Source of the DNA: Chitinophaga pinensis
GTDB taxonomy: Bacteria > Bacteroidota > Bacteroidia > UKL13-3
Length of the DNA stretch: 64,000 bases
Assembly (NCBI GenBank): GCA_945870425.1
Contig: CAMBSD010000013.1
Coordinates: 28,772 to 92,771 of the forward strand
Direction of reading: 5' to 3'
This document shows, in pieces, positions 55,873 to 64,000 of this stretch. The position numbers and the translations under genes are program-made. The notes beneath the pieces were generated by a model. It saw only the letters and a list, made by a program, of their open reading frames with translations. It ran no database searches and was not told the DNA's origin. The number at the start of each line of letters is the position of its first letter. Position 1 is the stretch's first letter.

Positions 55873-56661
55873 ATGCCATCAAATACTAAAGAACAAAAAT
55901 TGCAGGCTTTTTCTCGCCTCTTGGATGTAATGGACGAATTGCGCAAAAAATGTCCTTGGGATATGAAACAAACCAACGAAACCCTCAGACATTTAACCAT
56001 AGAAGAAACATACGAATTGGCGGATGCCATCATTCAAAACAACCCAACCGAAATAAAAAAAGAACTTGGAGATGTTTTGCTACATATTGTTTTTTATGCC
56101 CGAATAGGTAGTGAGACCAATAGCTTTGATATAGCTGATGTGATTAACAGCCTTTGCGAAAAATTGATAAGTAGGCATCCTCATATTTATGGTGATGTGA
56201 AAGTTGAAAATGCCGAACAGGTAAAAGAAAACTGGGAACAATTGAAATTGAAAGAGGGTAATAAATCCGTGTTAAGTGGGGTAAGCAAAGGCACTCCGTC
56301 TATTATCAAAGCATTGAGAATGCAAGAAAAAGCGGCTCAAGTGGGTTTTGATTGGAACACGGCCGATCAAGTTTGGGCTAAAGTGGAAGAGGAGTTGCTT
56401 GAATTTAAGGCAGAGTTGAGTCAAAGCAACAATCTTCAAAAATCGCAAGAAGAGTTTGGAGACCTATTATTTGCCATGATAAACCTAGCTCGAAAAAGTA
56501 ATTTAAACCCAGATGATGCGTTGGAATTTACCAATCAAAAATTCCTAAAAAGGTTTATGTTCATTGAAGAAAGAGCCAATGCTATAAATAAAAAACTAAC
56601 CGATATGAGCCTAGAAGAAATGGATGCCATTTGGAATGAAGCTAAATTAATTAAGAATTAG
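55873..56661 (+). CDS. mazG: Nucleoside triphosphate pyrophosphohydrolase MazG
   Basis: 262 aa, the long two-domain form. The first domain has LRKKCPWDMKQTNETLRHLT and EETYELADAI...ELGDVLLHIVF (the E-x2-E-x12-E-x2-D type metal site). The second has EEELLEFKAEL...EFGDLLFAMINLAR. It hydrolyses NTPs or dNTPs to monophosphates for nucleotide-pool sanitation. It is not linked to the MazE/MazF-type pair here, 4 kb away. nhaA follows 31 bp downstream. Confidence 0.94.
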   Translation: MPSNTKEQKLQAFSRLLDVMDELRKKCPWDMKQTNETLRHLTIEETYELADAIIQNNPTEIKKELGDVLLHIVFYARIGSETNSFDIADVINSLCEKLISRHPHIYGDVKVENAEQVKENWEQLKLKEGNKSVLSGVSKGTPSIIKALRMQEKAAQVGFDWNTADQVWAKVEEELLEFKAELSQSNNLQKSQEEFGDLLFAMINLARKSNLNPDDALEFTNQKFLKRFMFIEERANAINKKLTDMSLEEMDAIWNEAKLIKN

Positions 56662-56692
56662 GAATTCAAAATGATGAATTACGAAAAGGCGA

Positions 56693-57841
56693 ATGCAGTT
56701 AACTAAGATATTTAAAGAGTTTTTTGAAAGTGAGAAAGCAGGTGGTATCATTTTGATGCTTTGCACCTTGTTGTCATTGCTATTGGTAAATTCAAGTTAT
56801 TCCGAAGCATATTTGCATATTTGGCATTGGCCTTTATTTGGAGAAAACATTGAGCATTGGATAAATGATGGCTTGATGGCCATTTTCTTTTTACTAATTG
56901 GTTTGGAGCTTGAAAGGGAAGTGTATAATGGCGAGTTGTCGAATTTGAAAAACGCCTTATTACCTATGATGGCAGCAATTGGAGGTATGGTATTACCTGT
57001 AATTGTTTATGCTGGATTTAACTTGAAAGCGGGCAATCTATCAGGAGCGGGCATCCCCATGGCTACTGATATCGCTTTTGCTTTAGGCATTTTATCTTTA
57101 CTTGGTAATAGAATTCCAGCATCGCTCAAGGTGTTTCTGACAGCTTTGGCAGTGATTGATGATTTAGGAGCCATATTGGTTATAGCTATATTCTACACAG
57201 GGAGTATTATTTGGTCAAACCTAATGATATCATTGGGTATTTTTGTTTTTCTGTTAATTCTAAATAGACTAAAAGTATATTCCCTCATTCCGTATTTGAT
57301 TGGGGGAATTTGTATGTGGTATTTTATGTTGCATTCGGGTATTCATGCTACCATTACGGGTGTTTTGTTGGCTTTTGCTATACCATTTGATAAAGGTGAT
57401 GAATCTTCTATATCCATCAAGTTGCAACATTATTTGCATAAGCCTGTTGCCTATTTGATTCTGCCTTTGTTCGCTTTAGCGAATACCGCCATTATTATTA
57501 ATTCTGACATTTCTAATGTCATGACAGAGTCCAATAGTTTAGGTTTAGCTCTAGGCTTAATTATTGGTAAACCATTGGGAATACTATTGTTTAGTTATAT
57601 GGCAGTATTAATTGGTTGGTGCAATCTACCTGAAGATGTAAATTGGAAACAAATTTTTGGCGCAGGAATTTTAGGAGGAATTGGCTTTACCATGTCAATC
57701 TTTATTACCCTTTTAGCGTTCGATAACCAAGAAATTATAAACAATTCAAAGCTAATGATTCTTATAGCCTCACTCATTGCAGGACTTTTAGGATATTTTT
57801 ACCTTAGATTGATTAGTCCAAGATCGGTTCAAATAAACTAG
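56693..57841 (+). CDS. nhaA: Na+/H+ antiporter NhaA
   Basis: 382 aa with about 12 helices. The paired ion-binding aspartates are in AVIDDLGAI, and GIPMATDIAFALG and GIGFTMSIFI are conserved blocks. It exchanges cytoplasmic sodium for protons at the inner membrane. Downstream of mazG in the same direction; convergent with the serine hydrolase, stops 5 bp apart. Confidence 0.95.
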   Translation: MQLTKIFKEFFESEKAGGIILMLCTLLSLLLVNSSYSEAYLHIWHWPLFGENIEHWINDGLMAIFFLLIGLELEREVYNGELSNLKNALLPMMAAIGGMVLPVIVYAGFNLKAGNLSGAGIPMATDIAFALGILSLLGNRIPASLKVFLTALAVIDDLGAILVIAIFYTGSIIWSNLMISLGIFVFLLILNRLKVYSLIPYLIGGICMWYFMLHSGIHATITGVLLAFAIPFDKGDESSISIKLQHYLHKPVAYLILPLFALANTAIIINSDISNVMTESNSLGLALGLIIGKPLGILLFSYMAVLIGWCNLPEDVNWKQIFGAGILGGIGFTMSIFITLLAFDNQEIINNSKLMILIASLIAGLLGYFYLRLISPRSVQIN

Positions 57842-57845
57842 GTTA

Positions 57846-59000
57846 TTACTTGAGACCTAAAGCTGCATCTAAATAAACATAAATGTCTTCAGGCAATTCA
57901 TCTCCTTTTTTTGTAGCTCTTTTATGCCCTAGTCTCACAACAATCATTTTTTCGTCAGGTATGGCAAAAATGTATTGTCCACGGATACCTCTGCAATAGA
58001 AAATATCATGGCCTTTATGTTTCATAACCCACCATTGAAAACCATATTTATCATTGTCTTTTCCATCCTTATCTTTTAATGGCGCTGCTTTTATGGATTC
58101 TGCTATATAAATACTATCTATAAGTTGTTTACCATTCCAATTGCCATAATTCATATATAATTTGGCAAAACGCGCATAATCACGAGCGTTGGTATACCAA
58201 CAACAGCTCACTTTTTCCATTCCTTTTTCATCTAAACTCCAATAGGCAGGAAATTCAGCACCCATCGGCTGCCATAGTTTTTCTGAAGCATAGTCGGAAA
58301 TGTTTTTACCAGTAATCTTCTTTAATATCATACCTAACAATTGGCTATCACCACCTTTGTAGTTCCAAGTTTTTCCTGGTTCAGTAGCTGGTTTCACATT
58401 AATGGTTATGTTATTTACATCCGGACCATAATAGGCCTCACTAGGCCATGCCCAAGGGCTAGAATAAGTTTCATCAAAGGCTAATCCACTGCTCATAGTC
58501 AGGAGGTGTCTAATGGTAATTTTGGCTTTTTCACCTTCTCGGAACTCAGGCAAGTAGTTTCCAACCTTTTCGTCTATTGTTTTGATTTTACCTTCTTTTA
58601 AAGCCACGCCAATCAGGGCAGCCGTGAAACTTTTAGCCATACTGAATGAGTTGCTATAGCTGTCTTTGCCATAATTTTCCCAATATTTTTCATAGGCTAT
58701 TGAGTCGTTTTTAATAACAAGGAAGGCTACCGTTTTATAATCCTCACATTTATTCAATAAATCAGCATCGGCTTTTAACTTGCCGTAAGACGATGATACA
58801 GGCCAGGCCATAGGATTAGCTGTTTTGATCTCTCTTTTGTCAAAAAAATCCATTTCATCAATATCTGGACTGAGTTTACCACTAAAGACAGTCATAGCAA
58901 ACACTTTGTTTAAAAAGGTTTTTCCACTACCTAGGATGACAAATTCAGCAATAAGGGCTAGGGACACAATAAATAGTATTATTATTTTTAAAATCTTCAT
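57846..59000 (-). CDS. Serine hydrolase, class C beta-lactamase-like
   Basis: 384 aa. An N-terminal helix (residues 4-22) acts as signal or anchor. The nucleophile motif SxxK is SMAK at 120-123, and the tyrosine motif is in TWNYKGGDSQLLG (Tyr-Lys-Gly in place of Tyr-x-Asn). The C-terminal CRGIRGQYIFAIP corresponds to the third motif. This family includes esterases, amidases (6-aminohexanoate-dimer hydrolase type) and D-peptidases; true beta-lactamase activity is not implied. Monocistronic. Confidence 0.85.
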   Translation of the reverse strand: MKILKIIILFIVSLALIAEFVILGSGKTFLNKVFAMTVFSGKLSPDIDEMDFFDKREIKTANPMAWPVSSSYGKLKADADLLNKCEDYKTVAFLVIKNDSIAYEKYWENYGKDSYSNSFSMAKSFTAALIGVALKEGKIKTIDEKVGNYLPEFREGEKAKITIRHLLTMSSGLAFDETYSSPWAWPSEAYYGPDVNNITINVKPATEPGKTWNYKGGDSQLLGMILKKITGKNISDYASEKLWQPMGAEFPAYWSLDEKGMEKVSCCWYTNARDYARFAKLYMNYGNWNGKQLIDSIYIAESIKAAPLKDKDGKDNDKYGFQWWVMKHKGHDIFYCRGIRGQYIFAIPDEKMIVVRLGHKRATKKGDELPEDIYVYLDAALGLK

Positions 59001-59162
59001 GTTGAATAGATTTTTATATGAAATGGCAAATCAAAGTAATATTGATGAAATGATGTTTGAAATTTAACATTAAGTAAATTTTTTTTTACAAATATCCACT
59101 AATTTTGCAACGAAAATTAGGTATACGCAGTCAAATAAATTGAAATAAAAGAAAGAAAGCCT

Positions 59163-59357
59163 ATGAGATCAAGAAGTAAACAGGTTTTGATTATGTTAGT
59201 TTTGCTATACGTGGTATTATGTATAGGTTTTAGTCAAAAGTTATTTAAAGGTTTTGGGACCATTGATAATGTGCAAGTTAACATTATTAAATATGAAAAT
59301 ATAGGAAAGACACATTCCATATTATCCACTATGGATATTAGATCAAGTAAAAAATAG
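59163..59357 (+). CDS. Small membrane/secreted protein, unknown
   Basis: 64 aa. A basic N-terminus (RSRSKQ) and a hydrophobic helix (VLIMLVLLYVVLCIGF) precede a polar tail of 35 residues. The ATG follows an A-rich stretch (aaagaaagaaagcct). Marginal evidence: its position between two real genes and its signal-like composition. No family recognised. Confidence 0.4.
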   Translation: MRSRSKQVLIMLVLLYVVLCIGFSQKLFKGFGTIDNVQVNIIKYENIGKTHSILSTMDIRSSKK

Positions 59358-59360
59358 CAA

Positions 59361-59765
59361 CTACATCAGCAGAATTCCATTTTTATCAATGATATTGATA
59401 TGCTGTAGTCTATCTTTAACTATAGTATTCTCTATAAAAACAAACTTCCTGTCATAAATCCTCCCATTTAGGTAAAAGCTTAGCCAATATTCGTTATTTA
59501 AGAGAAAAACATCTTCAATGATGGGTTCAATTTTTAAATAGGATAGAGGCTCAATGGTATCTAAAAAATGTCTAAGAGTAGAACTTACTCTCTTTTCACC
59601 ATCTATAAAGCCAAATCCTTTGCTACTAACAAGCACCCCAGTCAAGGTCTCGTTATTGAAATTTATCAAATATACATTCCAAATCCATTCATTCATTTCA
59701 TTTTTCTCATGCACTACTGCTACTCCTACCCCGTCAAAGTTTGGTTCCTCAATATCTTTTAACAT
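59361..59765 (-). CDS. Conserved Bacteroidota hypothetical protein, 134 aa
   Basis: Soluble, mostly beta-strand: NVYLINFNNETLTGVLVSSKGFG, TLRHFLDTIEP, KIEPIIEDVFLLNNEYWLSF, RKFVFIENTI. The layout matches a common small Bacteroidota family whose members often lie near unrelated genes and are sometimes mislabelled as tRNA-synthetase parts. The true function is not known. Convergent with the 64-aa gene. Confidence 0.72.
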   Translation of the reverse strand: MLKDIEEPNFDGVGVAVVHEKNEMNEWIWNVYLINFNNETLTGVLVSSKGFGFIDGEKRVSSTLRHFLDTIEPLSYLKIEPIIEDVFLLNNEYWLSFYLNGRIYDRKFVFIENTIVKDRLQHINIIDKNGILLM

Positions 59766-59980
59766 CTATTTTTTGTTTTTGCGAAAGTAGGTTATAAGAT
59801 AATTTTAAAAACCTTTTTCCAGTTAAAAACTTGGATTTTTTTACCTCGTTGCATTTATCAAGCTAAATGTGAACCTCGACAAATAAGTCTTTTTTAGGGC
59901 AATGTGCATGTTTTTTGACAAATTAATTGAATAACAATTGTCATTCAATTGCCATATTTTAGAAATATTGGGTTAATATT

Positions 59981-60010
59981 TTTGTAAATAGGAAAACAAA
60001 AATATATTTG
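59981..60010 (+). promoter_or_regulatory. Promoter of the M36 metalloprotease gene
   Basis: TTTG at 59981-59984 and TATATTTG at 60003-60010, with 18 bp between them; both match the Bacteroidota consensus. The ATG is 19 bp further on. Confidence 0.7.
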
Positions 60011-60029
60011 ATTTCTTAATTAATTCATA

Positions 60030-62627
60030 ATGAAAAAAATATTACTAATTGTAAATGTCCTAGTATTTTCAATTCTATCAAATGCGCAAATAGATAAAGC
60101 CTTCATGATAAGATCCATGCAACAGCATTCAACTGCGAGTGAATTGAAAATGAGTGATATCGCTAATTTTTCAATATATTCTCAGTATACAGAAGCAAAA
60201 ACGGGTATTACCCATATATACTTTAGACAAACAATTAAGAATATTGAGATTTATAATGCAAATAGTAGCCTTCATTTCGATAAAAAAGGAAATTTGTTTC
60301 ATTTTAACAATGCATTTATAAAAGATGCTCAAGATAAAATTAGTAAATCTAGCATTTCCCTAGATGCAAATAGAGCTACTCAGATAGTTGCAACAAGTCT
60401 TGGAATGAGTTTAAATCAAAGTATTCAATTATCGAAAACAACTCCGAATGAATTTGTTTTAAACGACCCTATGGCTTCAAGTCAGCCTATTAAAACCAAA
60501 TTATATTATTTTTTCCTAAATGATAAATTGGTTCCAGTATGGAATGTTGAAATAATGGATGATGAAAATAATGATTGGTGGAATAAACGTGTTGATGCCA
60601 ATACAGGCGAAGTAATTGATGAAAACAATTGGGTAACTAAATGCGATGTAACTCAGATTTATCATTCAAATGAAATGGCTACTGCCAATTATAATTTTGA
60701 GGAAGTTGTGCAAGGTTCGACATTAAACAAAACAGCTGCTAAAGTTTCATATAACATTTTACCTCAACCTTTAGAAAGTCCAAAATATGGATCACGTCAA
60801 ATTATCGATGAATCAGTTGTTAATTTGTCAGCATCACCTTATGGTTGGCATGATACGGATGGTGTGGATGGTGCTGATTTTACTATTACTAAGGGAAATA
60901 ATGTGTGGGCAAAAGATGATACCACGGGTAGAAATACCCTTACTGGTTCTTCGCCAAATGGAGGTGATAGTTTGGTTTTTGATTTTCCTTATGATATTAA
61001 TTCAAGACCATTTGAAAATTTGAAAGCGGGTATCGTTAACTTATTCTATTGGAATAATGTTATGCATGATATCATGTATAATTATGGCTTTGATGAGGCT
61101 TCAGGGAATTTTCAAAACAATAATTATGGTAAGTTAGGTTCTGGAAATGATTTTGTATTTGCAGATGCCCAAGATGGTAGCGGAACAGGAAATGCCAATT
61201 TCGCAACACCAAATGATGGACAAAATAGTAGGATGCAAATGTATCTGTGGCCTACAAGTACAAACACCAATTTAATGACAGTAAAATCTCCTAGTAATTT
61301 GGCTAGAGCTTTTGGTGGGGCTATTTCATCCTTTGGATCAAAGGTATATTCAGGTGGTATTATGGGGAAGTTAATTGAAGCGAATGATAGTACTATTAAT
61401 TACAATTATGGATGCTCGCCATTAATAAATCCTGATAGCGTTGCAGGTAAAATTGTGGTTATTTATAATAGTACCGCTTGTACCAATATAGTAAAGGTTA
61501 AGAATGCCCAAAATGCAGGTGCTATTGGTGCTATTGTAGTAAATAATAGCACAAGCAACCCAACCGCAATGACAGGTAAAGATGCAACCATTACAATTCC
61601 TTCTATCATTATTACCCAATCTAATGGCGACACTTTATTATCTCATCTAAGAAATGGTGAAGAAATAGTGGCTACTATAAGAAACGAACAATTGGATGGT
61701 AGGGTTTATCAAGGAGAGTTTGATAATGGTGTAATGGCTCATGAATATGGTCATGGTATTTCAAATAGGTTGACTGGTGGTCCATCAAATTCAAGTTGTC
61801 TGACAAACCAAGAACAGGCAGGTGAGGGTTGGAGTGATTTCTTTGCCTTAGTTACTACAGACCGTTTGGGAACCACCGATGCAACAAGTAACAGAGGTAT
61901 TGGGACTTTTGTAAATAACCAAGATACTTCTGGATTGGGTATTAGAACATTCAAATATAGCAGAGATATGAAAGTTGATCCAGTAACTTATAATGGAATT
62001 AAGACCCAAGCTATTCCTCATGGAGTTGGATTTGTTTTTTGTTCAATGCTTTATGATATTTACCTTGATATGATTGATGTTTATGGATTTGATAAAGATA
62101 TTTATAATGGTAAAGGAGGAAATAATAAAGCTTTACAAATTGTAATGTTAGGATTAAAACTTCAACCTTGTTCACCAGGTTTTGTAGACGCTCGAAATGC
62201 CATCATTGCAGCAGACAGTATTTTAAACAATAAAGCAAACTATGAATTATTATGGAAAGCCTTTGCGAGAAGAGGTTTAGGTGCTTCAGCTGATCAAAAG
62301 TCTACTAATAGCAGAAGTGATGGCATTCAAGCCTTTGATATACCAAGAAGTCTTTGGAAAACTAGTACCCAAGAAATCCTTAATTCACATGATATAATTA
62401 TTTATCCTAATCCATCAAAAGGAGTTTTTAAAATTGATTTCTTAACTAATGTTCAGATCAATCAAATTGAAGCCTTTGATATGACAGGTAAATTGATTTT
62501 AACCCAAACTATAAACAAAGATGCTAAGACTTGTTCTATTGATTTGAGCAATTATACAACTGGGGTATATTTACTTAAACTGAAGTCTGATTTTGGAACG
62601 CTGGTTCACAAGATAATAGTTGAATAA
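60030..62627 (+). CDS. M36 (fungalysin-type) metallopeptidase, T9SS cargo
   Basis: 865 aa. Signal peptide KILLIVNVLVFSILSNAQ; propeptide with FTP-like features (residues about 40-210). The zinc motif is HEYGH at 571-575, with the third ligand in EQAGEGWSDFF. A PA (protease-associated) insert lies at about 440-560 (GKIVVIYNSTACTNIVKVKN, IGAIVVNNST). The C-terminus from about 785 is a type A sorting domain (IIYPNPSKGVFKID, TGVYLLKL). It is secreted through the outer membrane by T9SS and should degrade extracellular protein. It has its own promoter and terminator. Confidence 0.92.
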   Translation: MKKILLIVNVLVFSILSNAQIDKAFMIRSMQQHSTASELKMSDIANFSIYSQYTEAKTGITHIYFRQTIKNIEIYNANSSLHFDKKGNLFHFNNAFIKDAQDKISKSSISLDANRATQIVATSLGMSLNQSIQLSKTTPNEFVLNDPMASSQPIKTKLYYFFLNDKLVPVWNVEIMDDENNDWWNKRVDANTGEVIDENNWVTKCDVTQIYHSNEMATANYNFEEVVQGSTLNKTAAKVSYNILPQPLESPKYGSRQIIDESVVNLSASPYGWHDTDGVDGADFTITKGNNVWAKDDTTGRNTLTGSSPNGGDSLVFDFPYDINSRPFENLKAGIVNLFYWNNVMHDIMYNYGFDEASGNFQNNNYGKLGSGNDFVFADAQDGSGTGNANFATPNDGQNSRMQMYLWPTSTNTNLMTVKSPSNLARAFGGAISSFGSKVYSGGIMGKLIEANDSTINYNYGCSPLINPDSVAGKIVVIYNSTACTNIVKVKNAQNAGAIGAIVVNNSTSNPTAMTGKDATITIPSIIITQSNGDTLLSHLRNGEEIVATIRNEQLDGRVYQGEFDNGVMAHEYGHGISNRLTGGPSNSSCLTNQEQAGEGWSDFFALVTTDRLGTTDATSNRGIGTFVNNQDTSGLGIRTFKYSRDMKVDPVTYNGIKTQAIPHGVGFVFCSMLYDIYLDMIDVYGFDKDIYNGKGGNNKALQIVMLGLKLQPCSPGFVDARNAIIAADSILNNKANYELLWKAFARRGLGASADQKSTNSRSDGIQAFDIPRSLWKTSTQEILNSHDIIIYPNPSKGVFKIDFLTNVQINQIEAFDMTGKLILTQTINKDAKTCSIDLSNYTTGVYLLKLKSDFGTLVHKIIVE

Positions 62628-62647
62628 AAGCTTTAACCTTATGAAAC

Positions 62648-62681
62648 AAAAAATCCTATTGAATTTCAATAGGATTTTTTT
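62648..62681 (+). terminator. Terminator of the M36 metalloprotease gene
   Basis: Arms AATCCTATTGAA and TTCAATAGGATT with flanking A and T runs. Confidence 0.88.
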
Positions 62682-62792
62682 ATGATGATACCAATGTGAA
62701 ATGGTTTTAGGCCCAATTTATTCGTCTGTTGTACATATCATTTTGGTATAAGTAGGCACATTAAACCAACAAGCAGCTTGGGTGTGAAGCAG

Positions 62793-62876
62793 AGATGAGT
62801 TGCAAACTCATTTTTCATATATTTATTCGAAGTCAGCTGCGCTATTGCCCAACACACAAGACTCCGAACAGTAGGG
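62793..62876 (-). repeat. 84-bp two-hairpin repeat, copy 2
   Basis: Aligned without gaps to 53152-53235. The small hairpin (ATGAGTT/AACTCAT) is intact; the larger arms are TTCGAAGTC and GACTCCGAA, with one G·T mismatch. In this copy no gene uses the sequence. Confidence 0.85.
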
Positions 62877-62942
62877 GTTAAATGTTGTTGTTGGAAACCT
62901 ATATGTAATGAATGGCTGTAATGAGGATTCAAATCCTTTTTT

Positions 62943-62987
62943 ATCTGTTACTCTACATGCGCTACCCTAACATGGCGAGTAGCAGAT
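62943..62987. other. Strong imperfect hairpin, unassigned
   Basis: ATCTGTTACTC pairs with GAGTAGCAGAT (11 pairs with one wobble), then a 2x2 internal loop, then CATG with CATG, closing an 11-nt loop (cgctaccctaa). There is no T-run, so it is not a standard terminator. A structured RNA or a recombination/mobile-element remnant are possible. Confidence 0.5.
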
Positions 62988-63368
62988 GCTAAGAATTTAT
63001 ATTATCGGCTCATGTCTATATATAACTTCTAATAAATGGAACAAACTGACGCTCACATTAGCATACGGTACTAAATGTTGGGTGGCAAGATCATGAAAAC
63101 AGCTAGAGGCTAATCAAATAGTTCACTAGCGAGACGATTGCGATTGATGGTATTTTAAACTGCAGCTTACAAGACAATACAACTAATAAAGTAAGATTTA
63201 AACACTGGCATAAAGTAAGAACTTTCCATTGGTTAGAAAATTTCAGGAGAATAATAAAGATTTTGAGTATTTATTTGCTTCTAGAGAAGCTATAATTTAT
63301 ATTGCATACATAATTTATATTAAACAAAATTTGAATAGTTGCTTATAAATTAACCTAAAAAAAATAAT

Positions 63369-63914
63369 ATGTACGGATTAGTCAATCAAGGAATTCAAGG
63401 CTTAATAATTGAAAATTATGGTTCAGCAATATGGGAAAAGATTAAAGCAAAGGCTGGTTATGAAGATGTGACTTTTTTGGCTTCTCATTTGTATGATGAC
63501 AGTGTTACTTTTTCATTAGCCACAACCGCTGCTGAAGTTTTAGATATAAGTTTAGAAAATGTACTCAAAGCTTTTGGTAAATATTGGGTCTTAAATATTG
63601 GCAAAGAAAAATATGGGACACTCATGAAATCTGGCGGAGATAATATTATTCAGTTTTTAAAAAATTTGCCTAATTTTCATAGTAGAGTGATGTTGATTTA
63701 TCCCAACGCCCAACCACCTGAATTTAAGGTTGACGTTATTAACGAAAACACAATTCATTTGCACTACTACTCATCCAGAATTGGTTTAACAGATTTTATG
63801 TTTGGTTTAATCGATGGGCTTTCTGAATTTTTTGATGCCCCCTGCTCTGTGAATCATTTAAATCATAGTGAAACAGAAATAACTTATGATTTGTTCGAGA
63901 TTATAGTCCATTAA
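63369..63914 (+). CDS. H-NOX heme nitric-oxide/oxygen-binding protein
   Basis: 181 aa, the exact size of a stand-alone H-NOX. MYGLVNQGIQGLI, then VLKAFGKYW, KSGGDNIIQFLKNLPNFHSRV and PPEF are family hallmarks. The proximal heme ligand is His104 (PNFHSRV), and the propionate-binding YxSxR motif is Y133-S135-R137. It senses NO in the cytoplasm and controls a partner kinase or cyclase. The next gene starts 5 bp downstream and looks like that partner. Confidence 0.94.
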   Translation: MYGLVNQGIQGLIIENYGSAIWEKIKAKAGYEDVTFLASHLYDDSVTFSLATTAAEVLDISLENVLKAFGKYWVLNIGKEKYGTLMKSGGDNIIQFLKNLPNFHSRVMLIYPNAQPPEFKVDVINENTIHLHYYSSRIGLTDFMFGLIDGLSEFFDAPCSVNHLNHSETEITYDLFEIIVH

Positions 63915-63918
63915 ATAT

Positions 63919-64000
63919 ATGGATCAAATGATTTTTAACGCTCAATTACTTGAGGAACTTTTTCCATTTTTTATAATTATTGAGCAAGATTTATCAATTA
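63919..64000 (+). CDS. Start of probable H-NOX-associated signalling protein (partial)
   Basis: Only 27 codons are in the window; the frame is open to the edge. LLEELFPFFIIIEQDLSI matches the opening of the H-NOX-associated PAS-like (HNOBA) domain, where a strand such as FPFHxxFDxxL is usual. The full protein would be a histidine kinase or nucleotide/diguanylate cyclase. The 4-bp gap from the H-NOX gene supports co-transcription. Confidence 0.65.
   Translation, partial: MDQMIFNAQLLEELFPFFIIIEQDLSI

Larger units (their letters stand above)
62628..63368. other. 741-bp non-coding stretch with repeat and hairpin
   Basis: No credible gene. From left: the M36 terminator, a stretch 62715-62792 that looks like a coding remnant on the minus strand (in-frame tail CWFNVPTYTKMICTTDE then stop), the 84-bp repeat copy 2 (62793-62876), an AGGATT-CA-AATCCT palindrome near 62922-62935, a strong hairpin at 62943-62987, and about 380 bp of AT-rich sequence before the H-NOX gene. 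The part 62940-63150 is less AT-rich than its surroundings. Confidence 0.6.

Noticed and set aside
51338..55873. Functional link between the MazE/MazF-type pair and mazG
   Set aside because: In Escherichia coli mazG is in the mazEF operon, but here the genes are about 4 kb apart with opposite-strand genes and terminators between them.
62738..62932. 64-aa reading frame on the minus strand containing TVRSLVCWAIA
   Set aside because: It is built from the 84-bp repeat copy plus flanking sequence, with no start context and no protein-like composition. Its similarity to the end of the 368-aa protein is explained by the repeat.
62846..63090. GCCCAAC and GTTGGGT words resembling integron attC core sites
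   Set aside because: The words are about 240 bp apart, longer than typical attC sites, and no integrase or second site is visible; chance is likely.

Overview
This AT-rich window is chromosomal DNA from a member of the Bacteroidota. The reasons are three large proteins with type IX secretion (T9SS) type A C-terminal sorting domains, promoters of the Bacteroidota kind (TTTG, about 19 bp, TAnnTTTG; the one before tRNA-His is a perfect match), an HU-CCDC81/SPOR protein, a GH92 mannosidase, and several small conserved proteins I know only from this phylum. Nothing allows a confident genus. There are no rRNA genes, CRISPR arrays, recognisable transposases or prophage genes, so most of the window is core genome with two accessory pockets.

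Layout. 1-1.2 kb: the N-terminal part of a membrane acyltransferase on the minus strand, broken by an apparent one-base frameshift near 703. 1.4-9 kb: MacB-like permease, YebC regulator, AIM24-family protein, NAD(P)-binding protein, tRNA-His, Rieske protein, gyrB, smpB and an FlK-like thioesterase. 9-19.8 kb: glycosyltransferase and O-antigen-ligase pair, outer-membrane barrel plus coaD, kdsA, an MBL hydrolase, an NFACT/RqcH protein, hisS and hutH. 20-24.5 kb: conserved hypothetical, acyl-lipid desaturase, gcvP. 24.6-33.9 kb: two adjacent paralogous giant secreted proteins (1306 and 1777 aa). Both carry an N-terminal region of about 535 aa and then 3 or 5 modules of about 235 aa. 34-45 kb: secreted hypothetical, a translationally coupled methyltransferase-PAP2-ZIP trio, CcmF-type heme lyase, M16 peptidase, HU/SPOR protein. 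45-52.9 kb: GH92 hydrolase, HtrA protease, dapF, a MazE/MazF-type toxin-antitoxin pair, trxB. 53-55.5 kb: an accessory three-gene operon of small secreted proteins. 55.9-59.8 kb: mazG, nhaA, serine hydrolase, small unknowns. 60-64 kb: M36 metalloprotease with T9SS tail, a 741-bp non-coding stretch, an H-NOX gas sensor and the start of its probable signalling partner.

How genes work together. Several genes concern translation and its quality control (tRNA-His, HisS, SmpB, RqcH-like NFACT protein, MazF-type RNase). Others serve envelope glycan and lipid A (KdsA, glycosyltransferase, O-antigen ligase), envelope proteostasis (HtrA, M16) and extracellular degradation or adhesion (GH92, M36, the modular T9SS pair).

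Most unusual signals: (1) the paired modular T9SS proteins, whose length difference is almost exactly two modules; (2) an 84-bp two-hairpin element present twice (53152 and 62793), one copy forming the 3' end of a secreted-protein gene; (3) the three-gene operon carrying that element, with tandem lipoprotein paralogs of which one has lost its lipobox cysteines; (4) a strong unexplained hairpin at 62943-62987 in the non-coding stretch before the H-NOX gene. All readings were made by eye, without database searches.
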